Of a stretch of 64,000 nucleotides of DNA, positions 23,309 through 34,349 are shown piece by piece (the first letter of the stretch is position 1; every line of letters starts with the position of its first letter). Position numbers and translations under genes: made by a program. The notes under the pieces were generated by a model, which was not told where the DNA came from, ran no database searches, and saw only the letters and a program-made list of their open reading frames with translations. The stretch is from Fallopia convolvulus (lineage: Eukaryota > Streptophyta > Magnoliopsida > Caryophyllales > Polygonaceae): contig OZ024720.1 of NCBI GenBank assembly GCA_964016875.1, positions 23,687,742 through 23,751,741 on the forward strand. The letters run 5' to 3'.

Positions 23309-24750
23309 AAGTACATTTGTACATTTCATATGATACTTTATAAAAAAGATTAAATAAATGGATTCCACATTTAGAGTTAGAAATGCAAAGTAAAGAAGTG
23401 GCATATGGCCTCTAAACCTACGTCAATATTTGAAGAATGAATCACCCTACCACTAGAACAAATTAAATTCAAAGGTTAGGTAAAAACGTAAAAATATAAT
23501 CTTGATTTTTCAGTTAACTAATATTACGAAAATTAGAAACCGAACATAAAAATTGTCAATTTTCTCTGTTCAGTTAACCGAAACAAATATTTTAATAATT
23601 ACGATTCGATTAACCACAGTTTTCCTATTTTTTAATTTTTCGATTTCTGTTTTTATGAAGACCCTAATAAAAACCAGTCGTTTATATGTTGGTTGACACT
23701 AATTTTTAGTCTTCATTTTAGATTCGTGTACTCAAATAAGGCTTGATCGTTGAGTCTTGAAAAGTCATTATATAATAGTTTCTTTATAAAAAAAAATGAA
23801 TAATGAATAAGAAGGGATAGAAATGTAGAATGGGATGGAGGCAATAAAAATACATTTAATATATAATAATATATAATGGTTTCTAAACGAATGAACCTAT
23901 AGTTACTTTTTTTTTGTTCGAATGGACCTATAGTTACTAAAAGATTAAAATGTTAAACAATCTGACCAAATATCTTGCATTCGAGGGGTTGTTGAAATAT
24001 AAAGGTGTCACATCGAAAGTGAATTATCAATCTTATAAAAGAGCCTTGTCTCGGGTGGATCCCACCTTACTGGATGAAGGACAACAAGCAAACGACGCTT
24101 AGGGGAGATCTCGACAATTGTGAATAAAGTGGAAATGGAAAGGAGGGGAGGTAACATGTGAGAAATTAGGAAAAAAGAACTTGTGAGAAAAGAAAATGTG
24201 AGAATGTACTATTTAGAAGGTTTTTTTTTGTTTGGATAGAATGAGATTTTAATGAGAAAATATAAGTTTTTTTTTTCTTATTTTGAAGCTCCTATCTCTA
24301 TTTTTCCATTAAATTCCACTCATTTGGTGAAATCCAGGTTCCAATTATTTTTCTTCAATTTTTCTTATGAAATTTCATCAATTCTCATCTAAAAGTGCAA
24401 CCAAACAATAGAAAAATATTTCCTAAAACTTTTCTACCTAAAATTTTCATCAAAACTCACCATTCAAACATGCCCTTAACTTCTCTTTAGTAGTATTTTC
24501 AATACTATACTTCTACTTGTCAAAGAATCATTAGAAGGAATTTGTTATTTTTATTACGTTTCATCACAGACATCTTAAAACTCAAAAAATGGGCTTTTGG
24601 GCTTGGGATAGTTAATTGGGCTTGTACAAATGCCACTTAATTCGCTTGTACCCGTCCCATGGACCTAACATTCAGTTCAAGCCCAGTAATATGGAGCTCA
24701 AACCCAAAAACATCAATGAGAGTTTTTCATTCACACATTTGAAACTCTTT
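23309..24750. other. AT-rich intergenic stretch
   Basis: No gene is visible. A segment near 23,985 (GTTGAAATATAAAGGTGTCA then CATCGAAAG) resembles an LTR start but no partner was found. Confidence 0.35.
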
Positions 24751-24756
24751 TAGAGC

Positions 24757-25005
24757 CCGTTTGGTTTGTCGTGACATATGAAAAACGTAAACGGAAACGA
24801 TTGAGGTGGAGATAGGAGAGATTGATTCTACCATTTTGTTACCCACCCCCTTGATGGAAGAATGATTGAGGTGAAGCAAGCCCCATTTTACAATGGATAA
24901 GAAGTTGTGCAAAACAAGTTGATTTTTCTTTGTCAACATATCATGATATTAGGACTACATTAATTTCCATTCTGTTTACGTTTCCATGTGTTGCAACCAG
25001 TCGGA
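24757..25005. mobile_element. Possible PIF/Harbinger- or hAT-type MITE
   Basis: AGCCCGTTTGGTTTGTCGTG near 24,755 is a common MITE start. AAAACGTAAACGGAAACG near the left is inverted in CTGTTTACGTTTCCATGTG near 24,975. The target duplication was not resolved. Confidence 0.35.
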
Positions 25006-25772
25006 CATACACTAATTTTTTTTTTTTTTGCGTATGACATGATAGAACTATATTCTTATCATTTCAATATGATTTGGTAGGTAAGTCAAAACTAAGAAAA
25101 CCAAACCCACATGGAAATGTCATCTTCACATCATTGAAAGAGCAACCAAGGCTAAAATTGCTCTTGAAAAAATGCCCACAACCACCCATATCCATCACCA
25201 CAAATCCACAATCATCAATAGAACATTAATCTAAAATTGCCATTAACCATTCCACAAGGTAGTATTCTCAAGGCAAAATTAACTGGATTAGACTCACCCA
25301 TTTTCACAATCTTCCAATTTCATAGCAAATGATAAGCTGCACAATTGAAACTAGTCATTTTCATCCAAGAGATCATCATTTCATATTTCAGCTAATCTAC
25401 TAGACTGACCAATGTCAGATAGAATGCACATAAATTATTTAGCAGTTTGCTGAACAGTAATCCAATTTACAGCAAGAATCATCCCACAGTATTCAACAAG
25501 CCCTTGAAACAATGTAGTGTTTTCCATTAATGTCAATGCTGAACAGCAATAATTTCTTTTAGAAGGATACACAGTTCAATCATGAGTAGATTGATGGTTA
25601 GGGTTTATGTACACTTTTTGTGTAAACGCGACCAATCATGTGTCGTCTGCATCGCTTCCACTGATGTGGGCTTCATGACTTGCCCAATAGCTACTACTGT
25701 CTGGTCCCGAAATCTTAAACCTGCTCATATTTAACAGAATTGCATCTCAAACTTTGCAATTTTTTTCTATTT

Positions 25773-27624
25773 TTAGTGTTGTCTATGATATACTAACCGC
25801 TCAAGAACAGATTTCCCTTCCTTGTACTTCTGGTTCTTGTCATGGGCAGTTTCCTAAAAGACAATATATGAGCAATTGAATTAGTAGAAGCTCTCTTTAA
25901 AAATAAATATATTGGTGTCTGTGGAATGCTTACATATCTCCATCCAACAATTGATCCACAGCCAACACAAAAGATATCAGCGACGGTGTGCAATCCTGTC
26001 ATCATCATTCTGTCTTCAAGCTCTCCTATGGTGACATTTACTCTGAAAAAGCATTAAGCATGAAACTTAAATCTACAAAGCAGTGTCAAGACAATTTCGC
26101 CTCTATGGAATTTTAACTCTGATTACAAGCATGCATAGTGATCAGCTCTAACTTCAAGTTCCACATGATAGTTAGGATTAGGAATTAAGGTTCAGCAGGA
26201 CTTATATCACAAAACACCAAACAGTTGATCTGATGCCAAGGAATAATACAACTACTTGGAAGAAATGAGGCATGTGTAAATGTCGAATAAGCAATATTTT
26301 CCAAATTTAACAATGTAATTCTGTTGTTGTGAATTAGGGTGAATTCGTTGAGCAATGAAGAGAAACTATATATAGCCCCAGAAATCCCGATAGATTAAAT
26401 TCTATTCTTAATCCTGATACAAGTAGGACTTCGGCCCATGGCTTAACACTTGCTTGCTCAACGAGGCCCCCTTGTAGTACATTCTGATTTCAAGTCATCA
26501 AAATTCACAATGAGACGCCCAAAATGCAAATGATAAGTTTTGGCAGATGCAGACGTGCAACAAGTCATGGTTTTCATACAAATGCTACATGAGTATCTCA
26601 AATAGTGTTCTAATATTAAGGGATCCCAAGAGGCCATCTCATTAAGAAAAACTTACACCTTGCGGAAGAGGTAAGCTTTTCCATGCCTGCTGTGGAAAGA
26701 CTGAATAAACAACACATGCAAAACCTTAGTCAGATGACAATAACCTTTCACAAAAGCCTCCCCTGATAAAATCAAAATATCATAGAGAATGGAGTATCTC
26801 ACGTAAATGATGATAAGCTAACAGCCAATCAAACATCTTTCACAAATAGAAGATTATTCATTCTAGCATTTGTAAAACACTCCATGCAAATCACAAAAAA
26901 ACACCACTAACAGCCAGAACATTCATTCTAGAATTTGTAAAACAACACTCCCTGAAGGACCCAAGTATTGAGCATGGTAATCACATACTGTAAAACTAAC
27001 CAGGAATAATGACAGCCAATATTAGCACAAAAAACACCACTACACAAATAAAGAAACAATTCAATTGAACACTGCTTGAACTTAATTTCAAACCAACAGA
27101 TCATCATAAAGTATGGAGAAAAGGCAGTCAAAGCAAGTCAAATCAGATTTATCTCCCCTTTCAGCCAATCAGTGAAAGAACTACCCACCATTACTCATTT
27201 TAGCACCAATAAGGACAATCAAATTTGGAAAATATTACCACCCAAACATTGCAAATATCCAAATAAAGCTACCAGAAGTTTTTCCAAAAAAATCACTTGA
27301 AAAATCATCTAAGAACTTATACCGCTTTCATCGACAACCATCGCCAATTCGGTCAAGGCTACCCAACAAACAAAACCATACAATTCACAAAATCCAAAGG
27401 ATACCCAGAAAAGAACATGCAAAATAAGCAAAAACCCAATTCGCAGAATCATCAAGAACATCAGAAAAAGGAACAGAAAACCAAGAAACTGAATAGATAA
27501 AGTAGAGATAGGAGGCCGATTTAAGCACCTTAGAGACGATTTCTTCACAAAGAGCAAGATGAGTACGGCAGTGCTTGCAACTATAAATCCTCCCTTCCAG
27601 ATGCACCAAGAACAGCCTCCCCAT
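25773..27624 (-). CDS. Yippee-like putative zinc-binding protein, four exons
   Basis: Exons on the minus strand: 27,529-27,624, 26,657-26,700, 25,934-26,042 and 25,773-25,853; 330 nt, 109 codons plus TAA. The start is the ATG giving MGRLFLVHLEG, the conserved yippee N-terminus. Zinc-ligand pairs appear as CKHC (residues about 17-20) and CVGC (about residue 72), with the family signatures HSRHGKAYLF, MMMTGLHTVADIFC and GSIVGWRY. Splice sites are GTGCTT, GTAAGT and GTAAGC donors with AG acceptors, and all phases agree. Yippee/Mis18/cereblon-fold proteins are small, conserved, and of poorly known function in plants. The C-terminus reads past the usual LER into a short extra tail, so exon 4 may be followed by another splice or this may be the natural end. 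Confidence 0.85.
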
Positions 27625-27649
27625 CTTCCCCACTTTTTTCTCTCCCTCA

Positions 27650-28269
27650 ATCTATTTCCTGCGGAAAAACGAGAAAGAGACCGAGAAGAGATGATGCCCA
27701 GGATACAGAATAAAAAAATTAAATTCAATTCAGAGTTGGTGTTCAAAACAAATAACAATTGGGACGCGGAAGAGCAGATTTTGGTGTAACAAAAAGATTG
27801 AAATTGTGGGTAAAAGTAGATTAAATTAGAGGAAAGAAAATTCAGGAGAAAGAAAGAAACGGAATATGTGGGTGAATAATGAAAATATTACCTCCTGTCT
27901 TCTGCTGGGGAAAGTGAAATCCCAAATAAATGGGTGCAAAAATAAATAAATCAAAGCTGAACAAATTATATGACATGTATTAATAGTGTTATCATAAAAA
28001 TCAAATAAATTGAGGTTTGTTTTCATAAACATTATAAAAAAAATTAATTTAATAATACTTTTTAGACAAACGTACAAAAAAGTTTTCTTTCATGTATTTC
28101 AAAAATACTTATATAATGAAAAGGAGTTTTTTAGGGCAATTTTTTTAAATTAAAGTGAGTGGACCCTAAAAAAATTAACAAATCTTATGAAGTTTTTAAA
28201 ACTTGGTATTAAAGAAAAAATATTTTATTTGAAAATTAAAATTGTATGTTTTAACTATTATCCAAGCTT
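27650..28269. other. Upstream region of the yippee gene and AT-rich spacer
   Basis: Holds the presumed promoter and 5' UTR of the yippee-like gene (CT-rich near 27,635-27,660) and AT-rich DNA up to the retrotransposon LTR. I could not choose a TATA box with confidence. Confidence 0.4.
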
Positions 28270-29037
28270 TGATGAAACCCGAAATAAATAAGAGCTAAAA
28301 GACAAGAACGAGATTGCTTTTATTCGACGAGGCAAACACTTGTTTTATTTATATTTTTTCGAGCGAGGTTACAAGTACCGGGATCATGCCCTAGACCTCT
28401 TTCTAGAGGATTCGAGGTTTCTATCTAACAAGGTTCGAGACCTCCTAGCTACTGCGAGATTCTATCACTAACAGACTTATTGACGAGCCCTGCTCCTATT
28501 GCAAGCCTAGGCGCGATGTTCTTTGGCGAGGTTGGACACTTGATTGCTTGTGGGGATTTGTGGTTTGCGAAGTGATGTAGCGAGATCCTTGATTTGAGAC
28601 AAGGTCTCTTTGGGCGACTTGAAGTCTTTTTATGGACCTTCACTTGACTGTAGCGCGGCCATTCACGATGATTCAACACGTCGATCTTCAACGAACAAGA
28701 TAGTTCTTGAGTTCAAGATGTTTTTCGACCCCCTTCTACCTTCGAGGTTCTCCTCTATTTATAAAGGTTTCAAGAACATGGTTTTGATGTTTGCTCGATG
28801 TGGGACGCCCGAGATCAAGCTCTTTGATTGGTCGAGAGTGAGGCAGTTGGTCATTGGTTGAGAATATGGTGGTTGCTGAGTGGTTCAAACAGGGCGGGGA
28901 TGTCAACTTTTGAAAAACGAGGTTTGGGTCTTGTTATTAGTTGGGGAGAGTCCGCTTAACCGTCCTATTTCATGAGTTCGACCAGGTCTGAACCTCGTGG
29001 TCGTGGTTTTGAGACTTCGCCCGGGCAGGAATTTGCC
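28270..29037 (-). repeat. 3' LTR of the Tat-lineage retrotransposon
   Basis: This 768-bp block matches 41,036-41,804 almost base for base, with scattered substitutions. On the plus strand it begins TGATGAAACCCGAAATAAA and ends near GGAATTTGC. Since gag-pol is on the minus strand, this is the 3' LTR. A short A-rich purine tract (AAAAAAGG on the minus strand) abuts it internally as polypurine tract. Confidence 0.9.
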
Positions 29038-29471
29038 TTTTTTAGATGGGTATGGCAAAGGCCTTCAAGTTTCTCCCTCGGGAATCCTGCCGGATCCCTC
29101 TATTTCTCGTACTCTGATCCCACTGTTCATACTCCGCTACTTTGCGCACCATCACAACCCTATGGCCTGGGGTCTCGCCCCGAGGACCGCATGTCATATA
29201 TGCGCGACGACTGGTCCTCCGTACCCAGGGTGCGAAGTCTTAGTTTTGAGGAGCTTTCTCAGCGAGTTCTCAGGGTTACGGGTAGCGAGGTTAGAGGTTT
29301 GGGGGTAATGAGGCCTGAGGATCTTTTTGCGAGGTTGAATACTTGGGTTTTTTTTCCTGTCACTCACTTGACGAGCCCTGAGCCTGTTCTCCCTTATTTC
29401 ATTAATGGGCCTCTGAAAGAGATTAGGCCCATTAAGCTTTTTAGAACTGGGAGAGGCCCAAGTCCGCACTC

Positions 29472-29478
29472 TATAAAG
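29472..29478 (+). promoter_or_regulatory. TATA box of the antisense accessory gene
   Basis: CACTCTATAAAGCGCC on the plus strand is followed about 30 bp later by a CT-rich start region (CCCTCTTCTCCTCATTC). It lies inside the retrotransposon, upstream of and collinear with the plus-strand accessory gene. Functional role is inferred from position and sequence. Confidence 0.5.
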
Positions 29479-30329
29479 CGCCTTTACACGTCCCTCTTCT
29501 CCTCATTCTTCATCATCCTCTCCGAGCAAACCCTTTCTCACTTTCTTTCGTTTTCTCGATCTCCGACACGCAGGAGAAGCGTCTTCAACAGTTTCAAGGC
29601 TCGAAACTGTCTTTCCCACACCAATTTCTGACAAATAAGTGGTCGATCCTCCCTTTGCATGCGTTTTTGGCGTGTTTTTTATTTTTTCGCTTCGTGCCCT
29701 AGGCGGAGGCGATTGACTTCCGGCGTTTCTCGCTGGTGTCACGGTGGTGAAACGGTGGGAGAGGGGGTGGCGTTGGTAGTCCGGCGATGTTCTCGAGCCC
29801 TTCGGTGTGTCAGTAGACAATTGAGTTCATCGCCGCTCCTCTTTTTTCGAATTTCGAATGTTTCTTGGAAAACCAAACGTCTCGCCGCTTGGGCGATGGT
29901 ACGTTTGATCTTCCAACCGTTGTCTTCCACTCTGCCCTTTTGTTTTGGCGCTTCACATTCCTCCTAGGCCGTCCCATCTGTCAAAGTAGCCCTAGGGTCC
30001 CGCGTCCCCTACGTTACCACTTCGTGCTTCCTTTCTTTTTCGGTTTGTTCGACGTCTTAAAACTTCTTCTTTTCCAGGTGTTCGCCTTTCGTGACCTGGA
30101 CCTCGCTTTTCATGCCTAGAGGATCTTCTCCGGGCCCTCCACCAGGCTTCGCATTCAAGCTCCAGGAGAAGTTTTACGAAGAATCTTCTAAGACCGTAGG
30201 GAGCATTGAGACCAACAACTCCCAGAACCCGAGGTCCCCTTCGATTGTGTTCACAAACCTTCACCTAGTGCCTCCGATACTTTGGTTACCTTGCGCTTTC
30301 CCCGATTACACACGTCTTCCAGGGTTGAG

Positions 30330-32767
30330 ATGGCCTCATCTTCGATCTCTGACAAAGAACTTGTTGGCTTTGATGCGCGGTCGTCTGACTCCAATGACCA
30401 ACCGAGCTTCTTTGCAGAGTATATTACCGACTCTGTGTCATGCATCCCTCCCATCCTCGAGGAGCGGATACTGATGACCCCAAACCCCTAGGTCGGGATC
30501 TTTCTGCCCGAGGGGGCCCCGACGGTTCTCAAGCGGGAGGCCATTGAAAAGATCGCGAAGGATTTTCCTTGGCCCGAGTGGGTTGAGCTGGTGCTCCCCG
30601 AGGGGGAGGGCTACTCCTTTGCCCTGTATGAACAGTGCATGGTTGTTCATCTGCCCAGCCTCTAGGCCGGCTTCCGACTGTCGCTCACTCGACACATAGT
30701 TGACTTTTTGTGGTTAATGCATATCTGCCCTGCACAATTGTTTCCCAACGCATGGAGGCTCCTGTGCGCGTACACCATCCGAAGCCACGAGCTCGGGGAG
30801 GGGCCTAACATGGACGTTATGACAAGCTTGTTTATGGCGTGATGAGAGCAGAAATCATTACTTCTCAACCTAAGCCTGCCCGGACTCAAGATCACCACCA
30901 CCTCGTCGAACGTCGGTCAGTGGAAGGACAAGTGGTTCTTGGTTCCGGATCGCTCTGGGAGGTACCTCAACTTCCCCTCAGCATCGGACAATTTCTGTTG
31001 GCCCAAGGGGTCGTTAGATGCTGCCGAGATCAAGCCCCGGTTCGTAACGCCGCAGAAGGAGCCATACTGGCAATACCTGGCACAGGACCGGCTCGAGCGG
31101 GCAGGGCTGAGTCTCACCTTCCCGAATCGTGAGGGCACAGAGGGTACCTATCTCTTTACGTTTTCTCGTTCTTGCATTGTATCTTATTTTATTTTGTGTT
31201 AGATTTGGATTACGTGCGGTAACCCCGAACCTCCCTCGGGTTGTGTACTTTAGATTTTGATTGCTTGCGATGATCACGAGCCTCGCTCGTACCACGTATT
31301 CTTAGACTTTGATTGTTTGCGATGATCACGAGCCTCGCTCGGATCACGCATTCTTAGAATTTGATTGTTTACTAACTCGCTTTTTCAGCGAATCTTTTGG
31401 ACGCCTTGGCTTCGAGGGCACAAGGGAAGAAAGCCGCGGGCCCAGCCGCGCAGACCTCTCGAGCGTCGAAGGCCCCAACGGCGAAGGCGGCGGCCCCCGC
31501 AAAGGCCGTAGGGGTAAAAATTATTGAGGGGGGCACCCAATGGAGATGATACTAGAGCGTCCTCCCAAGCTCCCCAAGGATCCGGCGACGGGACCGGGTC
31601 CAAGCAGAAGGAAGCGGAGGTGTCGCCCTGCAAGGGAAAAAGGAAGAAGCACAAGGGGGACGGCCAACGCAATTCCTTGGGGAGGGAGATCGTCCCAAAC
31701 CCCAACTTCGAGGGGCGGGATCTTTCTGCCACAGGTCCCCCTGACGCGAAGTTCCACTGTCCTGGGCCGTCCCGGGGCGCGCTCAGGAACTAGAACAAGG
31801 ATGACTAGAAGGAGGAGATTGTGTGGGCGAACAATCTCTCCGAGGACGCCCTTAATGACGAGGCCCTTCACTACTCAGTGATGGTACGTTTTGTTTCTTC
31901 TTGTAAGTGCTGCTTGAAAGTTTCATGCTTGTTTTCTCCTAATATACTTTTGGTTTTTCAGCACAACTTCTTCGAGAACTACAATTGTAGTCGCATCACC
32001 TCCTTCATAAGAGAATGGATAAGATGGAGGAGGCGCTCAAGGCTCACATGGAGGAGTGCACGAAGAAGGAGAAGGTTGTCGTTGAAGCTGAGAGGCGGGC
32101 TCGGGCCGCGGAGGTCGCGGCAAAGGATTTGGGCAAGGCAGCGGCCAAGGCGAAGGATGAGGGGGCGAAGGCGAGGAAGGAGGAGGCAAAAGCGAAGGCC
32201 TTGGTTGGGGATCTATAGGCCTCGGTTGAGGACCTCCGAACCAAACTCTCCGAGGAACATAAGTATTTTAAGGAGAAAGAGTCGGAGCTCCAGAAGGTCG
32301 AGGAAGAGAGCAACAGTCTTCACCACCACATCAAGGAAATTAACAAAGAGGTGGAGGCTGCAGGGCCCAAATATGTCAAGTTTGTCGAGTACCAAGAAGA
32401 GTTGTTGAGCAGCGTTGATGCGATGTACCGACAGGCTATCCGCGTGGGAGTGCGGCAAGCGATTGTGAAGTATCAGCATGTCGACTCCCGCATCGTCTTT
32501 TTCATCCCCAACTACGGTTTGACCATGGGGGAGACCGGGGAGGATCCCGAGGGAGAATGTGAATTCTTCTTCGACAACGAGAGCGGGGTTGCGGCGAGCG
32601 AGAATCAAGTTCCTGCCACAGACCTCTCGATCCAGGAAGGTTTGAATCCCGCCCTGGGCGATCCTAACCCCGTGCAGGACGCGCCTACCTCCGATCTCGA
32701 AGTTATTATTGCCTCGCCTATTCGCCAAGTCTCCATGGACCCACCTGCCGACAAACCGAATGAATGA
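30330..32767 (+). pseudogene. Antisense accessory gene of the Tat element (transposase_28-type plus coiled coil)
   Basis: Plus strand, opposite to gag-pol. It opens with MASSSISDKELVGFD at ATG 30,330 after an AG acceptor near 30,321. The first exon (to about 31,144) encodes a putative gypsy-type domain with LFPNAWRLLCAYTIRSHELG and WKDKWFLVPD. An intron to about 31,388 and another at about 31,882-31,961 separate an Ala/Lys-rich part (NLLDALASRAQGKK) from a coiled-coil region of Lys/Glu/Ala heptads (32,015-32,400), then an acidic C-terminus ending TGA at 32,765. Stops: TAG 30,489, TAG 30,663, TGA TGA near 30,840, a stop near 31,550 and one at 32,216; a frameshift lies near 32,010. In maize Grande, a similar antisense gene encodes a nuclear protein. 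Confidence 0.7.
31245..31365 (+). repeat. Two copies of a GATCACGAGCCTCGCTCG repeat in the accessory-gene intron
   Basis: Two units of about 54 bp share GCGATGATCACGAGCCTCGC. The same core recurs in the 45-bp minisatellite at 33.0-33.4 kb. Confidence 0.75.
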
Positions 32768-33024
32768 AGGGTGCCTTTGTAATTTTCTTTATTTTTGTAT
32801 TTTTGCTTCGAACATTTGGTAGCCCCACTGGGGTTTGTAATTATGATATTTTGGCCCTTCAGACCTTTCTCTATGCATTTCTCTTTCTATCTTTTCTTAT
32901 GGTTACATCGCGTGCCTTTCGAGGGTTCCAAAGGCCCGATCCAACCCCATGGCCCGAGTGTTGTAAGACTTGCTGACTACTCGAGCCATATCGGGTCATT
33001 ATTTTAATTTTGAACTGCGCAGCG

Positions 33025-33385
33025 CATGATAGATTATATGCAGCGATCACGAGCCTCGCTCGGATTGCGAATGATGGAATATATGCGGCGATCATGAGCC
33101 TCGCTCGGATCGCGCATGATGGAATATATGTGGCGATCACGAGCCTCGCTCGGATCGCGCATGATGGAATATATGCGGCGATCACGAGCCTCTCTTGGAT
33201 CGCATATGATGGAATATATGCAGCGATCACGAGCCTCTCTTGGATCGCACATGATGGAATATATGCAACGATCATGAGCCTCGCTCGGATCGCACATTAT
33301 GGAGTATATGCAGCGATCAGGAGCCTCGCTTCGATCACGCATGATAGAATATATGCAGCGATCACGCATGATAGAGATTTTGTTG
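33025..33385. repeat. Minisatellite, 45-bp period, about eight units
   Basis: Each unit contains GGAATATATGCGGCGATCAC followed by GAGCCTCGCTCGGATCGCGC. Units differ by point changes. The period is a multiple of three, so both strands stay open for over 130 codons; these are not treated as genes. Confidence 0.9.
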
Positions 33386-33403
33386 TCTCTACCCCCAAGC
33401 GGT

Positions 33404-34215
33404 GAGCTTGGGGTGGACTTGCACACTTAAAACCGAGAATCTCCAACCCCAAGCGAGAAGCGAGGGGTGGGTTTCCGCACTTAAAACTGAGAATCTCAAA
33501 CCCCAAGCGGGAAGCGAGGGGTGGATTCGCGCATTTAAAACTGAGAATCTCCAACAACAAGCGGGAAGCAACTGAGAATCTCCAACCCCAAGCGGGAAGC
33601 GAGGGGTGGATTCGCGCACTTAAAACCGAGAATCTCCAAACCCAAGCGGGAAGCGAGGGGCGGATTCACGCGTTTTAAAACTGAGAATCTCCAACCCCAA
33701 GCGGGAAGCGAGCGGTGGATTCGCGCACTTAAAACTGGGAATCTCCAACCCCAAGCGGGAAGCAAGGGGTGGATTCGTGCACTTAAAACCGAGAATCTCC
33801 AACCCCAAGCGGGAAGCGAGGGGTGGATTCGCGTGTTTAAAACTGAGAATCTCCAACCCCAAGCGGGAAGCGAGGGGTGGATTCGGGCGTTTAAAACTGA
33901 GAATCTCCAACCCCAAGCGGGAAGCGAGGGGTGGATTTGCGTACTTAAAATTGAGAATCTCCAACCCCAAGCAGGAAGCGAAGGGTGGATTCACGTACTT
34001 AAAACAGAATCTCCAACCCCAAGCGGGAAGCAAGGGGTGAATTCGCGCACTTAAAATCGAGAATCTCCAACCCCAAGCGGGAAGTGAAGGGTGGATTCAT
34101 GTACTTAAAAATGAGATCTCCAACTCCAAGCGGGAAGCAAGGGGTGGATTCGCGCACTTAAAACCAAGAATCTCCAACCCCAAGCAGGAAGCAAGGGGTG
34201 GATTCCAGCGAACAC
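33404..34215. repeat. Minisatellite, 54-bp period, about fifteen units
   Basis: Each unit contains GAGAATCTCCAACCCCAAGC then GGGAAGCGAGGGGTGGATTC. The array immediately follows the 45-bp array. A few units are truncated (near 33,560 and 34,000). It sits between the end of pol and the accessory gene, in the long 3' internal region. Confidence 0.92.
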
Positions 34216-34349
34216 GCCCTTGATGCAAGGTTTCCATATTGAGACGATATCGGAAAATAACACCACCCTTTATTCAAAAAAATTTGGTGACAACGAGATT
34301 TTTCCTAGGAGACCTCTACGCATAATACCTTTTGAGCCGAGCGACTTTC

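Noticed and set aside
27309..27758. 149-codon minus-strand open frame
   Set aside because: It runs in another frame through yippee exon 1 and intron 1 and lacks the conserved residues.
28972..29631. A 219-codon plus-strand open frame across the 3' LTR and interior
   Set aside because: It spans the LTR boundary and the presumed promoter of the antisense gene and shows no domain.
33010..34040. Long open frames on both strands with repeated peptides (e.g. LASRLGLEILSFK)
   Set aside because: They result from 45- and 54-bp tandem repeats whose periods are multiples of three; no start, splice or domain support.
33025..34215. CRISPR-like repeat array
   Set aside because: Units are contiguous without unique spacers and the genome is a plant's; it is a minisatellite.
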